DNA of 64,000 bases from JALYOC01 sp036675345 (GTDB lineage: Bacteria > Myxococcota > Myxococcia > Myxococcales > Myxococcaceae). The stretch spans positions 124,001-188,000 of the forward strand of contig JAKFFE010000021.1 in the NCBI GenBank assembly GCA_036675345.1, given 5' to 3'. A program made the translations under genes and the position numbers. Below the pieces are notes generated by a model. That model was not told the origin of the DNA. It made no database searches and saw nothing but the letters and a program-made list of their open reading frames with translations. This document shows, piece after piece, positions 25,327-34,989 of the stretch (positions are counted from its first letter, which is position 1; each line of letters begins with the position of its first letter).

Positions 25327-28275
25327 ATGCAAGGGTGGTCTCTGTTGGTGGCTGCTGCGCTGGTGCTGGTGGGCTGTGACCGGCGGCAGATGGCCGATGC
25401 CGACGGGAAGCTGTTGGTTCTTCCCAGCAAGCTCGATTTCACCCGCGTGCCGATGTACGGCGGCGCGGATCTGGAGTTGCGCCTGCGCAACGTGGGCCGC
25501 GGCAGCGTCAGCGTCACCGAGGCCTGGGTGGAGGGCTCGGACGGCTCCACCTACGCGGTGGAGTTTCTCAAGCCGGCACCGCACGAGCTCAAGCCGTCGG
25601 ACACCGATGATCTGTTGGTGAAGTTCCGGCCCACCCGGGAGGGGCTGCAGGGGGCGGTGCTGGTGGTCCGCAGTGATCACCCCACCGAGCCGCTGACCCA
25701 CATTCCGCTCTCCGGCCAGGGCGTCAACGCCAAGGCCACCGTCAACGTGAAGCGGCTGGACTTCGGCCGGATCGAGGCCCAGTCCCGCAAGTCGCTGCAG
25801 CTGACGTTCAAGAACATCAGCGACCTGGGGATCGAGGTCGGCAACACCGTGGTCGGCAACGACCAGGACGAGTTCACCGTCCCCTCCTTCCCGCTGGCGC
25901 CTTTCGAGGAGAAGGTGGTGGAGGTGGCGTTCGCTCCCGAGCGGGTGGGGATCAAGGACAGCCGGATCGTGGTCCAGCCCTGCACCCACTGCCCCACCGA
26001 GGAGGTGCTGCTGGTGGCCGAGGCCCTGGACCGGGCGGTGGTGGCCGAGCCCTGGACCCTCTCCTTCGGACAGGTGGCGATGGATCGCGACGCGACCCTC
26101 CAGGCGACCCTGCACAACATCTCCACCGAGCCGATGGAGCTTCTGAACTTCGCGTTTTCCGCCAACACCGACGTCTCCTTCACCTCTCCGGGTGGGTCCT
26201 TCCCGCGGGTGCTGCCGCCCGACGGCAGGGTCCAGTACGACATCAAGTACACCCCCGGGCACATGGGCCCCGCCTCCGGTCAGGCGGACTACGGGGTGCG
26301 CAGCGTCCGCAACCCCACCACCAGCGTGAGCCTGGCCGGGTGGGGCGGGGCGGCGGAGATCTGCATCTCGCCTTTGGCCTGGGACTTCGGCGAGGTCCCG
26401 GTCGGCTCCAAGAACGGCAAGGTGGTCAACATCCGCAACTGCGGCACCAACAACGACGTGCCGCTGGAGATCCGGGGGATCCGCTTCGGGGGAGACAACG
26501 TGCCGGGGGAGAACCAGTTCACCCTGGAGGTTCCCTCCACCCCGGTGTCGCTGAAGGCGGGGGAAGAGATCAACGTCACCGTGTTCTATGAGCCCACCCG
26601 GGACGGCTCGGCCGGGGGCAACCTGCACCTGGAGACCTCGCTGTTCGGGCTGGAGGATGTCCGGGTGGGCTTCAACGGCCGCGCCCGCACCAGCGAAGAC
26701 TGCCGGATCGCGATCACCCCGCTGCAGCTGGACTTCGGCACGGTCACCCCCAACCGGGGCGGGGTGCTGGGGGTGAAGGTCCGCAACCTGGGCACCGACG
26801 TGTGCCCGGTGAAGAACATCAAGATCCGGGACGACGCCGGCGGGGTGTTCGTGATGCCCGGAGGCGAGCTGGACGGCTTCGTGGTGATCGAAGGGGAGTA
26901 CTTCTCCTTCATGGTGGCCTTCGAGCCCCCGCCGCAGGGGGGCAGCTTCCTGGGGACCCTGCAGATCGAGACCGGGGATCCGGCCAACCCGCTGATCCTG
27001 GTGCCGCTGCTGGGCAACTCGCAGCCCACCTGCCTGGTGGCCACCCCCCACGAGCTGAACTTCGGGGTGGCGCGTCCGGACTGTCCGCCGCCGCCGCAGG
27101 AGATCAACTTCGTCAACCAGTGCGCCCAGCCGGTGGACCTGCGCGGGATCAGCATCGGGGCCGGCACCACCGACGGGGAGTTCCTGCTGGAGGGGATCAG
27201 CGAGAGCCTGCCGCGCACGCTGCAGCCGGGGCAGGGGGTGACCGTCTCGGTGCGCTACCTGGCCCAGATCCGCGGGCTGAACCTCTCGCCGCTGTATGTG
27301 GACGTGGCCGGCCTGGCGCAGCCGCAACTGGTGTCGCTGATCGGTGAGTCCTCCAGCAAGGTGGACCGCACCGATCGCTTCACCCAGCAGGACGGCCAGA
27401 AGGTGGACGTGCTGTTCGTGGTCGACAACACCGCCTCGATGGTCGAGGAGCAGCCGCGGCTGATCAGCGCCCTGCCGGCCTTCGTGGACGCGGCCCTCTC
27501 CAAGGGGGTGGACCTGCACGTGGCGGTGACCACCACCGGCATCGCCGCGGTCTCCGATGCCTGCCCCGGCGGCGCCCGCGGCGGTGAGGCGGGACGGTTG
27601 TTCCCGGTCGACAACTCCAGCCCCCGGCTGCTGACCCAGGCCACCCCGAACCTGGCGGCCCGGCTGCAGCAGAACGCGAACGTGGGCCAGTGCGCCCAGA
27701 TCGAACAGGGGTTCGAGGCGATGCGCCGGGCGCTGTCCGACCCGCTGGTCCGCAGCACCGACGACCCGCGCACCGCCCTGCCCAACGACGGCAACGCCGG
27801 CTTCCTGCGGGATGAGGCGGCGCTGGCGGTGGTGTTCGTGGGCGACGAGGACGACCACTCGCCGGACGCGGTGGACACCTACCTGCGCTTCGTACGCGAG
27901 CTCAAGGGGGCCTCCCAGCCGAACCGGGCGGTGCTGTTCGCCATCGCCCCCACCGAGAACTCCTGCTCCACCGCGGGCGGCACCGGCAACCGCTACTTCG
28001 AGGCCGCCACCCGCACCGGCGGAGAGGTGATGGACATCTGTTCGGCGGACTACGCCCCGGTCCTGCGCAACGTGGCCAACAAGGCCTTCGGGCCCCAGGA
28101 CCGCTTCCCGCTGTCCGCCATCCCGGACGGCACCGGCTTCACGGTCCGGATCAACGGCGCGGTGGTCGGCTCCGGGTGGAGCTACGACGCGGGCACCAAC
28201 TCGATCGTCTTCTCGCCCATGCCCCCCGCCGCGGCCCGGATCGAGATCTCCTACCGGATGGTCTGCCAGCGTTAG
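25327..28275 (+). CDS. Lipoprotein with ASH-type repeats and VWA domain
   Basis: 982 residues. ATG 25327 is preceded by GGGAGGGGAG. Signal MQGWSLLVAAALVLVGC ends in lipobox VGC. About five or six beta-sandwich repeats of choice-of-anchor-D/ASH type follow (recurring xLDFGxVxxG and VxFxPxxxG patterns, for example RLDFGRIEA, WDFGEVPVG, LQLDFGTVTPN, HELNFGVARPD). From about residue 690 a von Willebrand A domain begins, with MIDAS Asp700-x-Thr-x-Ser704 (VVDNTASM) and many cysteines. The end is a beta-rich tail. It is probably a cell-surface binding or adhesion protein; the partner is unknown. Confidence 0.85.
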   Translation: MQGWSLLVAAALVLVGCDRRQMADADGKLLVLPSKLDFTRVPMYGGADLELRLRNVGRGSVSVTEAWVEGSDGSTYAVEFLKPAPHELKPSDTDDLLVKFRPTREGLQGAVLVVRSDHPTEPLTHIPLSGQGVNAKATVNVKRLDFGRIEAQSRKSLQLTFKNISDLGIEVGNTVVGNDQDEFTVPSFPLAPFEEKVVEVAFAPERVGIKDSRIVVQPCTHCPTEEVLLVAEALDRAVVAEPWTLSFGQVAMDRDATLQATLHNISTEPMELLNFAFSANTDVSFTSPGGSFPRVLPPDGRVQYDIKYTPGHMGPASGQADYGVRSVRNPTTSVSLAGWGGAAEICISPLAWDFGEVPVGSKNGKVVNIRNCGTNNDVPLEIRGIRFGGDNVPGENQFTLEVPSTPVSLKAGEEINVTVFYEPTRDGSAGGNLHLETSLFGLEDVRVGFNGRARTSEDCRIAITPLQLDFGTVTPNRGGVLGVKVRNLGTDVCPVKNIKIRDDAGGVFVMPGGELDGFVVIEGEYFSFMVAFEPPPQGGSFLGTLQIETGDPANPLILVPLLGNSQPTCLVATPHELNFGVARPDCPPPPQEINFVNQCAQPVDLRGISIGAGTTDGEFLLEGISESLPRTLQPGQGVTVSVRYLAQIRGLNLSPLYVDVAGLAQPQLVSLIGESSSKVDRTDRFTQQDGQKVDVLFVVDNTASMVEEQPRLISALPAFVDAALSKGVDLHVAVTTTGIAAVSDACPGGARGGEAGRLFPVDNSSPRLLTQATPNLAARLQQNANVGQCAQIEQGFEAMRRALSDPLVRSTDDPRTALPNDGNAGFLRDEAALAVVFVGDEDDHSPDAVDTYLRFVRELKGASQPNRAVLFAIAPTENSCSTAGGTGNRYFEAATRTGGEVMDICSADYAPVLRNVANKAFGPQDRFPLSAIPDGTGFTVRINGAVVGSGWSYDAGTNSIVFSPMPPAAARIEISYRMVCQR

Positions 28276-28287
28276 ACAAACCGCCGC

Positions 28288-28311
28288 CCAGGGCCGGTAG
28301 ATCGGCCCTGG
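28288..28311 (+). terminator. Hairpin after VWA lipoprotein gene
   Basis: CCAGGGCCG and CGGCCCTGG are perfect 9-bp arms with a 6-nt loop, 12 bp after the stop codon. No T-run follows. Confidence 0.5.
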
Positions 28312-28369
28312 CGCGGCCCGTAGGTGGGCGTGCTACAGGCCTGCAACACCTTGGAATCTGGCGGGAAAC

Positions 28370-28397
28370 TTGGCGAGTCGGACCTCGCGGGTATCTT
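28370..28397 (+). promoter_or_regulatory. Candidate promoter
   Basis: TTGGCG (28370-28375), 16-bp spacer, TATCTT (28392-28397), 35 bp ahead of the 167-residue protein gene. Confidence 0.4.
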
Positions 28398-28431
28398 GTT
28401 TCCCAGTCCGCAGTCCGAAGGGCAGGGGCAC

Positions 28432-28935
28432 GTGAAGAAGCAGCCGCCGGAGTCGCAGGAACAGCTCGAGCTGATGTTCCCCACCCGGGAGAGCCCGGTC
28501 GTGCTGGCCCGGCGGGGGCCGATCTCGGTGCTGGACGGCGGGGCGGGGGAGACCCCCCAGTCCCGTTCGGCCGCCCGTTCCAAAGAAGCCAAGGCGCTGC
28601 GGGCGGAGATGGCCGCGCGGCGGGAGGAGGCGGCCACTCCCGCGCCCCGTCCCGGTCTGCGGGTGATCCAGGGTGGCGGCCAGAAGACCGAGGAGAAGCT
28701 GGGCTCGCGCGACGCGGTGGTGCGGGTGCTGATCGAGGCCGGCGCGGACATGCTGCTCAAGCGCATCTCCTCCGAGCGGGCCACCCACATCGAACAGCGG
28801 GTGAACAAGATCATGGACCTGTTCGACCGGGTGGACGACGCGCCCTCCCTGATGCCGATCCTCCAGCGCCAGTTGGATGAGCTGGAGGCGCTGATGTCCG
28901 AGACCCGCGGCGCGCGCACCCGCCGACCGGGCTAG
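28432..28935 (+). CDS. Conserved hypothetical protein
   Basis: 167 residues from a GTG at 28432. The first half is charged and disordered-looking, with a run of Arg/Ala/Glu (SKEAKALRAEMAARREE). The second half (about 90-160) is helical and reads like a small globular domain (AVVRVLIEAGADMLLKRIS, then IEQRVNKIMDLFDRV). There are no membrane spans or cysteines. I do not recognise a family. It may be a lineage-specific helical protein. It precedes the kinase pair but has its own promoter-like site. Confidence 0.7.
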   Translation: MKKQPPESQEQLELMFPTRESPVVLARRGPISVLDGGAGETPQSRSAARSKEAKALRAEMAARREEAATPAPRPGLRVIQGGGQKTEEKLGSRDAVVRVLIEAGADMLLKRISSERATHIEQRVNKIMDLFDRVDDAPSLMPILQRQLDELEALMSETRGARTRRPG

Positions 28936-28997
28936 GTCCCCGAAAAGACGGAGAATCCGGGCGCCTGGAGGGCTTCCGGGCAGCAGCCGGGGCGGGT

Positions 28998-29026
28998 TTG
29001 ACCCCCTGTTCCGCTCCGCTTACGAT
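28998..29026 (+). promoter_or_regulatory. Promoter of PEGA kinase genes
   Basis: TTGACC (28998-29003), 17-bp spacer, TACGAT (29021-29026), 60 bp upstream of the first kinase. One of the best sigma70 matches in the window. Confidence 0.55.
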
Positions 29027-29086
29027 TTTTGACGTCCCCGCCCACCCCTGGCGAAGGGCGCGCTGTCTGGTGGCAGCCCGTCGATC

Positions 29087-31474
29087 GTGTCTATCGAGAA
29101 CTACGGCAGGTACCAGCTCCTCAAGCGGATCGCGACCGGCGGTATGGCGCAGATCTACCTTGCGCGGCAGACGGGGCTGGAGGGGTTCGAGAAGCTGCTG
29201 GTGGTCAAGCGGATCCTCCCGCACCTGGCCGAGAACCAGGACTTCGTGCGGATGTTCCTGGACGAGGCGCGGATCGCCGCGCGGCTGAACCACCCGAACG
29301 TGGTCCAGATCTTCGATCTCGGCTCGCAGGACGGCAGCTACTTCATCGCCATGGAGTACATCCACGGCGAGGACGTGCGCCGGGTGTGGAAGCGCGGCGC
29401 CAACCGGGGCCGGACCCTGCCGTTGCCGCTGGTGTGCCGGGTGATGATGGATGCCTGCGCGGGGCTGGACTACGCGCACAAGAAGGCGGACGCGGCGGGC
29501 AAGCCGCTGGGGATCGTCCACCGGGACATCTCCCCGCAGAACATCCTGGTCACCTTCGAGGGGGGAGTGAAGGTGGTGGACTTCGGGATCGCCAAGGCGG
29601 CGGACCAGGCCACGGTGACCCGCTCCGGGGTGCTCAAGGGCAAGTACTCGTACATGTCCCCCGAGCAGGCGCGAGGGGAGAAGCTGGATCGCCGCAGCGA
29701 CATCTTCGCCCTGGGGATCGTGCTCCACGAGCTGCTCACCGGGCACCGGCTGTTCAAGCGCACCAACGACATCCAGACCCTCAACGCGGTCACCGAGTGC
29801 AAGGTCCCGCCGCCCTCCGCGCTCAACCCGGAGGTGCCTAGCGATCTGGACCGGCTGGTGCTCAAGGCGCTGGCCCGGACCCCCGACCAGCGCTTCGAGG
29901 ACGCCGCCGAGCTGCAGCTGGCGCTGGAGGAGTGGCTGATCTCCCATCAACTGGCGTCCTCCTCCGCGCTCCTGGCCACCTACATGCAGGAGCTGTACGC
30001 CGACCGGATCGAGCAGGAGAAGCACGCCGGGGAGGTGTTGCTGGAGCTGGCGGAGGAGGCCGCGCAGAGCGCCTCCCAGGCGCCGCCGGCCCCGGCCCCG
30101 GACGAGGGCGGGATCTCCCTGAGCGGCTCGGAGCGCGCCACCCAGCTGGGGATGCCCTCGGTTGCCGATCTGGAGAACACCCACGCCGCCCGGCCGGGCG
30201 CCTCGCGGGCCACCCCGGCGCGGGAGGACCTGCGGCGCTCCGGGGACCGTTCGGTGGTTCCGGCCGAGGAGCTGCGACGATCCGGGGATCGATCGGTGGT
30301 TCCGGCCGACGAGCTGCGGCGATCCGGTGATCGGTCGGTGGTGCCGGCCGACGAGCTGCGGCGATCCGGGGATCGATCGGCAGTGCCGGCCGACGAGCTT
30401 CGGCGATCCGGTGAGCGCCCGGGGGAGGCGCGGGGCTCTCCGGAGCTTCGCCGGTCCGCCGAGCTGCGCTCCTCCAGTCCCAAGCAATCCGGTGAGCTGC
30501 GGATTTCGGACCTGCGGCAGAGCGGGGCCGATCGCGCGGCGCCTCGCTTCCAGACCAACCGCTTTGAGCTCCCGGAGGCGGGGGAGGAGTCGCAGACCAC
30601 CCAGGCCGGTGGTTCGCCCTGGGACGGGATCGAGGTCAGCGCTTCGGTGCGCTTTGGCCAGCCGCGGCCGAAGCGGCGCCTGCTGCCGATGATGGCGGCC
30701 GCGATCCTCCTGGCCACCCTCAGCGCGGTGGGGGTGGGGGCCTGGGTCCGGGGCTCGCGTCCCCAGGCCCCGGTGCTGGCCTCGCTTCAATTGATCTCCG
30801 AACCCCCGGGGGCGCGGGTCAGCCTGGACGGGCGGCAGCTCCCGGGCGTGGTCACGCCCTGCTCGCTGCCGGAGGTGGAGCCGGGCACCCACGCCCTGCA
30901 ACTGGAGCTGGACGGGCACCTGACCCACCGCCTGGAGCTGTTGGTGCGGCAGGGTGGAGTGCTGGAGGTGCCGCTGATCCGGCTGGCGCCGGAGCCGCCA
31001 CCGGTGGTCCCGGTGGAGAGTCCGGAGTCGGCGGAGGTCGCGTCGGTGACTGCCGCGCCGGTCCCCATCACCATCCGCTCCCGGCCCCTGGGCGCGGTGG
31101 TCCTGATCGACGGGAAGCGGGCGGGACGGACCCCCTACACGGTGGAGGCCGCGGCGGGCGCCGAGCTGGACTTCCGGATCGAGCTGGCGGGCTTTGCGCC
31201 AGTGTCCCGGACCGTCCGGGTGGAGGGGCCAGGTCCCCAGGAGGCCACCGTGAACCTGGAACGTCGCTCGGCCAAGGGTAAGGTGCGCTTCGTGGTCAAC
31301 CCCTGGGCAACCGTGTCGTGCAACTCGATGGAGCTGGGGGAGACCCCGTTGGCGGACCAGGAGCTGGCCGTGGGCACCTACCAGTGCCGTTTTGTCCACC
31401 CCGAGCTGGGGACCGTCACCCGGCGGGTCGAGGTCCGGGCCAACGACCTCTCCAAGGTGCTTGTGCAGTTCTGA
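29087..31474 (+). CDS. Membrane Ser/Thr protein kinase with PEGA domains
   Basis: 795 residues starting at GTG 29087. The cytosolic eukaryotic-type kinase domain spans about 8-285: glycine loop IATGGMAQIYLA, Lys41, HRDISPQN with catalytic Asp147, DFG 165-167, MSPEQARGE. A linker follows with four tandem 14-residue repeats (ELRRSGDRSVVPAD) at about 381-436. One membrane helix lies near 530-550 (MMAAAILLATLSAVGVGA). The periplasmic part has two to three PEGA-type beta domains (SEPPGARVSLDG, SRPLGAVVLIDGKRAG). HRDxSPxN is typical of myxobacterial kinases. The substrate is unknown, and PEGA suggests wall or surface sensing. Confidence 0.92.
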   Translation: MSIENYGRYQLLKRIATGGMAQIYLARQTGLEGFEKLLVVKRILPHLAENQDFVRMFLDEARIAARLNHPNVVQIFDLGSQDGSYFIAMEYIHGEDVRRVWKRGANRGRTLPLPLVCRVMMDACAGLDYAHKKADAAGKPLGIVHRDISPQNILVTFEGGVKVVDFGIAKAADQATVTRSGVLKGKYSYMSPEQARGEKLDRRSDIFALGIVLHELLTGHRLFKRTNDIQTLNAVTECKVPPPSALNPEVPSDLDRLVLKALARTPDQRFEDAAELQLALEEWLISHQLASSSALLATYMQELYADRIEQEKHAGEVLLELAEEAAQSASQAPPAPAPDEGGISLSGSERATQLGMPSVADLENTHAARPGASRATPAREDLRRSGDRSVVPAEELRRSGDRSVVPADELRRSGDRSVVPADELRRSGDRSAVPADELRRSGERPGEARGSPELRRSAELRSSSPKQSGELRISDLRQSGADRAAPRFQTNRFELPEAGEESQTTQAGGSPWDGIEVSASVRFGQPRPKRRLLPMMAAAILLATLSAVGVGAWVRGSRPQAPVLASLQLISEPPGARVSLDGRQLPGVVTPCSLPEVEPGTHALQLELDGHLTHRLELLVRQGGVLEVPLIRLAPEPPPVVPVESPESAEVASVTAAPVPITIRSRPLGAVVLIDGKRAGRTPYTVEAAAGAELDFRIELAGFAPVSRTVRVEGPGPQEATVNLERRSAKGKVRFVVNPWATVSCNSMELGETPLADQELAVGTYQCRFVHPELGTVTRRVEVRANDLSKVLVQF
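30227..30415 (+). repeat. 42-bp in-frame tandem repeat in kinase linker
   Basis: Four nearly identical 42-bp units (30227-30394) encode ELRRSGDRSVVPAD-type peptides, followed by a degraded fifth. They lie in the linker between the kinase domain and the membrane helix. Confidence 0.8.
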
Positions 31475-31487
31475 TCCGGAACCTCCC

Positions 31488-33371
31488 TTGACCCTCCAGG
31501 CCGGCACACCCATCGGGAAGTACGTGGTGCGAAGGAAGATCGCCGAAGGCGGGATGGCGGAGATCTACCTGGCCTCCTCGGTGGGACCGGAGGGGTTCGA
31601 GAAGGAGGTGGCGATCAAGCGCATCCGCGCGTACCTGGCCACCGACCCCGGCTTCGTGGAGATGTTCATCTCCGAGGCGCGGCTGGCCTCGAAGCTGAAC
31701 CACGCCAACGTGGTGCAGATCTTCGACTTCGACAAGCACGAGGACACCTACTACCTGGCGATGGAGTTCGTGCGCGGCCACTCGCTGTGGGACGTGCGCC
31801 GACGGAGCAAGGAGTTGATGGCCCCGATGCCGCCCACCCTGGCGGCGCACATCGGCGCGGAGGTGGCGCGAGGGCTGGCGTACGCCCACCGGCTGACCGA
31901 CCGCGGCCGGCTGCTGAACCTGGTCCACCGCGACGTCACTCCCCACAACGTGCTGCTCTCCTTCGAAGGCGCGGTGAAGCTGACCGACTTCGGGGTGGCC
32001 AAGGCGGGGAACTCGCAGACCGCGGCCGGGGTGCTCAAGGGCAAGTTCGCGTACATGTCCCCCGAGCAGTCCCGCGGCGAACCGGTGGACGCGCGCACCG
32101 ACGTGTTCGCCCTGGGGATCGTGCTCTGGGAGATGCTCACCGGGGGCCGCCTCTTCGATGGGGAAACCGACGTGGCGGTGCTGCGCGCGGTGCAGGATCG
32201 GGTCATCCCTCCTCCCGGTCGTCTCAACCCCGACGTGCCCGCGGATCTGGACGCGGTGGTGATGAAGGCGCTGGATCGGGATCTGAAGTCCCGCTTCGGC
32301 TCGGCGGCGGAGCTGGAGCGCGCCCTGGCCGAGGCGGTGTTCCGCACCGCTCGCTCGCTGGAGGATCGCGACGTGGGCGCCTACCTGCGTCAGCTCTTTC
32401 CCGAAGAGGCGGAGGAGCGAGGGGAGGGGACCCGCGGCGGATCGCAGACCGGTTCGGTTCCGCCGGAGGCCCAGGCGCCACTGGCCACCCCGGTGCGCGA
32501 GCCGACCGCGGTGATGGGTTCGGGCAAGGCCACTCCGGCGCCCCTCTCCCCGGACGAGGACTTCCACGGCGCCACCCACGTGGTGGATCGGCCCCGCGGA
32601 ACGGGGACCCTGGCCCAGGCCGCTCCCCCCCGTCCTGCGCCCCGGGCCACGCCGCCTCCCCAGCCGGTGCCTGAGTCGATCGCTTCTTCCGAGTTGGGGG
32701 CAGTCGCCCCGGCAGACTCCGCCAAGAACCCCCGCCGACCCCCCTCGCTGCTGGTGGGCCTGGGCGCGCTGCTGGTGATCGCCACCGCAGTGGGTTTGAC
32801 GCTGTCCGGCCAGGAGCAGCCAACGGACCCGGTGGCAGCGGTGGAGCCGTCGCCTCCGGATGACCGTCCCACAGAGCCTGTGGTGGTGGCAGTGCCGCCT
32901 GCGGCATCCGGGAGCGCCCAGGGCCAGGTCGAGCCGACGCGGCCCGCGGGTTCCAGCTCGGAGGCCGTGTTGGAGATGGCGCGGCCCCAGGGGAAAGCCT
33001 CCGAGGCCGCCGTGGACCCGGGTCCGCCCCAGGGGGCAGCGACCGAACCGGTCGAGGAGCCGACGCGGTCCGCGGCGGCTGATTCCGAAGCCGCCCTCGC
33101 GGCGGCACTGGCCGAGAAGGCGTCCCGTCCCAGCGAGACCGTGCAGGCTCGCCGGGAGGGGACAGTCACCTTGACGGTGATCCCGTACGCGATGGTCTAC
33201 CTGGATGGGCGCAAGTACCTCAATGAGGTCAGCCGGACCCGCAAGCTGAAGCTCCCCGCGGGCAAGCACCGGCTGATGCTGCGCCACTCGTTGGGCGAGA
33301 AGACCTTCGACTTCAACCTGGAGCCGGGCGGCAACGTCTCGCTTTCGCACAACTTCATGACCGGGAAGTAG
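31488..33371 (+). CDS. Second Ser/Thr kinase with PEGA-like tail
   Basis: 627 residues. The kinase homology begins at TTG 31488, 13 bp after the previous stop; there is no ATG or GTG closer, so a TTG start is likely. Kinase domain at about 10-290: IAEGGMAEIYLA, Lys44, HRDVTPHN with Asp149, DFG 167-169, MSPEQSRGE. A Pro/Ala-rich linker, one membrane helix at about 425-447 (LLVGLGALLVIATAVG), a low-complexity stretch, then one PEGA-like domain at the end (VIPYAMVYLDGRKY). It resembles the preceding kinase, probably from a tandem duplication, and may be co-expressed with it. Confidence 0.9.
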   Translation: MTLQAGTPIGKYVVRRKIAEGGMAEIYLASSVGPEGFEKEVAIKRIRAYLATDPGFVEMFISEARLASKLNHANVVQIFDFDKHEDTYYLAMEFVRGHSLWDVRRRSKELMAPMPPTLAAHIGAEVARGLAYAHRLTDRGRLLNLVHRDVTPHNVLLSFEGAVKLTDFGVAKAGNSQTAAGVLKGKFAYMSPEQSRGEPVDARTDVFALGIVLWEMLTGGRLFDGETDVAVLRAVQDRVIPPPGRLNPDVPADLDAVVMKALDRDLKSRFGSAAELERALAEAVFRTARSLEDRDVGAYLRQLFPEEAEERGEGTRGGSQTGSVPPEAQAPLATPVREPTAVMGSGKATPAPLSPDEDFHGATHVVDRPRGTGTLAQAAPPRPAPRATPPPQPVPESIASSELGAVAPADSAKNPRRPPSLLVGLGALLVIATAVGLTLSGQEQPTDPVAAVEPSPPDDRPTEPVVVAVPPAASGSAQGQVEPTRPAGSSSEAVLEMARPQGKASEAAVDPGPPQGAATEPVEEPTRSAAADSEAALAAALAEKASRPSETVQARREGTVTLTVIPYAMVYLDGRKYLNEVSRTRKLKLPAGKHRLMLRHSLGEKTFDFNLEPGGNVSLSHNFMTGK

Positions 33372-33426
33372 CGCTCGCGCCCGGCCCGCTTTCTTCCGCT
33401 GCACAGCAGTGGCGCTCCGGCACCTG

Positions 33427-33570
33427 GAGCCGCTGCGCTGTTGAGCCGCTGCGCTGTTGAGCCGCTGCGCTGTTGAGCCGCTGCGGTGTTGAGCCGCTGC
33501 GCTGTTGAGCCGCTGCGCTGTTGAGCCGCTGCGCTGTTGAGCCGCTGCGCTGTTGAGCCGCTGCGCCGCT
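33427..33570. repeat. 16-bp tandem repeat, nine copies
   Basis: Unit GAGCCGCTGCGCTGTT repeated head to tail without spacers. Copy 4 has one substitution and copy 9 is degraded (CGCCGCT end). The period is not a multiple of three, so it is not a coding repeat. Confidence 0.95.
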
Positions 33571-33724
33571 GAGCCGTCGCTTCGAGCCGCAGGCCCCCCG
33601 CCCAACGCACGGCAGGAAGCGCCGAGCATTGCACCGCGCCTCGCCCGGCGGCGCCCTCCCGACCCATCTCCGCCGCGCGATCCACGGCAAACGCACCACG
33701 TCAAGCAATCGACCGGGCAGCCGC

Positions 33725-33758
33725 TTGACATCTCCACTGAATATCAACTACTCAGTGG
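33725..33758 (+). promoter_or_regulatory. Promoter/operator of MerR gene
   Basis: A perfect -35 TTGACA (33725-33730) is followed by the inverted repeat CCACTGA (33734-33740) / TCAGTGG (33752-33758), which covers the spacer and the expected -10. This placement is typical of an autoregulatory MerR-family operator. Confidence 0.55.
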
Positions 33759-33784
33759 CATCCATTGAGTATCGGGGCGGTGCG

Positions 33785-34333
33785 GTGGAAATCCTGGCAG
33801 CCGAGGAGATTGCGCAGATCGAACAGGACTACGCCGCCGGCATCCCGGCGCGCGTGATCGTCGACCTGTTCCGTCCGCGCGGCGTTCGCCTCTCAGAGGC
33901 GACGTTCCGCAAGTACGTCCAGGCCGGACTGCTGCCGCGCAGCCGCCGGGTGGGCCAGAAGGGCAAGCACCGCGGGAGCCAGGGGCTCTATCCGGTGGAG
34001 GCAGTGCGCCGGATCAACGTGATCAAGAAGATGATGGCCGAGGGGATGACCCTGGAGGACATCAAGCGGTCCTTCGTCTTCTTCAAGAACCACATCGACT
34101 CCATCGACCGCGGCCTGGACGAGGTCCTGGACGCCTTCGAGGCGGAGCTGGACGACCGCGGCTTCGGGGCCGACCGCCGCACCGAGCTGGAGGGCGAGCT
34201 GACCCAGTTGCGCCAGCGGGCGATGGACCTGCTGCGGGACGTGGCCCGGGTGGGGAGCGCGGTCACCGTGCGTTCCAACGACCCGTCAATCCAGAAGAAT
34301 TTGCCGGCCATGTCGTCGGTGGTCGGCCAGTGA
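33785..34333 (+). CDS. MerR-family-like HTH regulator
   Basis: 182 residues from a GTG at 33785 with GGGGCGG upstream. The DNA-binding part has SEATFRKYVQAGLLPRSRRVG, a wing with GLYPVEAVRRINVIKKMMAEG, and TLEDIKRSF, which is the winged-helix core of MerR proteins (recognition helix followed by the Tyr/Leu-Pro turn). The C-terminal half is helical with a possible coiled coil for dimerisation and no cysteine ligand set, so the effector is unknown. It precedes the four-cysteine HTH gene by 34 bp, and the two are probably one unit. Confidence 0.8.
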   Translation: MEILAAEEIAQIEQDYAAGIPARVIVDLFRPRGVRLSEATFRKYVQAGLLPRSRRVGQKGKHRGSQGLYPVEAVRRINVIKKMMAEGMTLEDIKRSFVFFKNHIDSIDRGLDEVLDAFEAELDDRGFGADRRTELEGELTQLRQRAMDLLRDVARVGSAVTVRSNDPSIQKNLPAMSSVVGQ

Positions 34334-34367
34334 CAAGCTGCAGTGCAAGCGGTACGGAGGAGGGGAA

Positions 34368-34859
<492 letters not shown>

Positions 34860-34989
34860 CGCCCCCGTGACGGGTCGCCCCGGCGACCCTCCTCCGGCGA
34901 ATTTTCCCAGGCACTGGGCGGTGTTTGACACCCCCGGACACGGTTGGTACGAGGCCGCGCTCACCCCCTTCGGCGAGGTCGCGTCTACC

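Larger units (their letters stand above)
33372..33784. other. Gene-free interval with repeat and operator
   Basis: 413 bases between the second kinase and the MerR gene. It holds a 16-bp tandem repeat (33427-33570) and a promoter/dyad element (33725-33758). Reading frames across the repeat give only periodic peptides in every frame and are not believable genes. Confidence 0.75.

Noticed and set aside
33427..33570. CRISPR array
   Set aside because: The repeats are 16 bp, contiguous and without unique spacers, and no cas genes are present.
33197..33737. Minus-strand repetitive proteins rich in Ser/Ala/Gln over the 16-bp repeat
   Set aside because: All frames are open because of the repeat; the peptides are only the repeat read in different frames.
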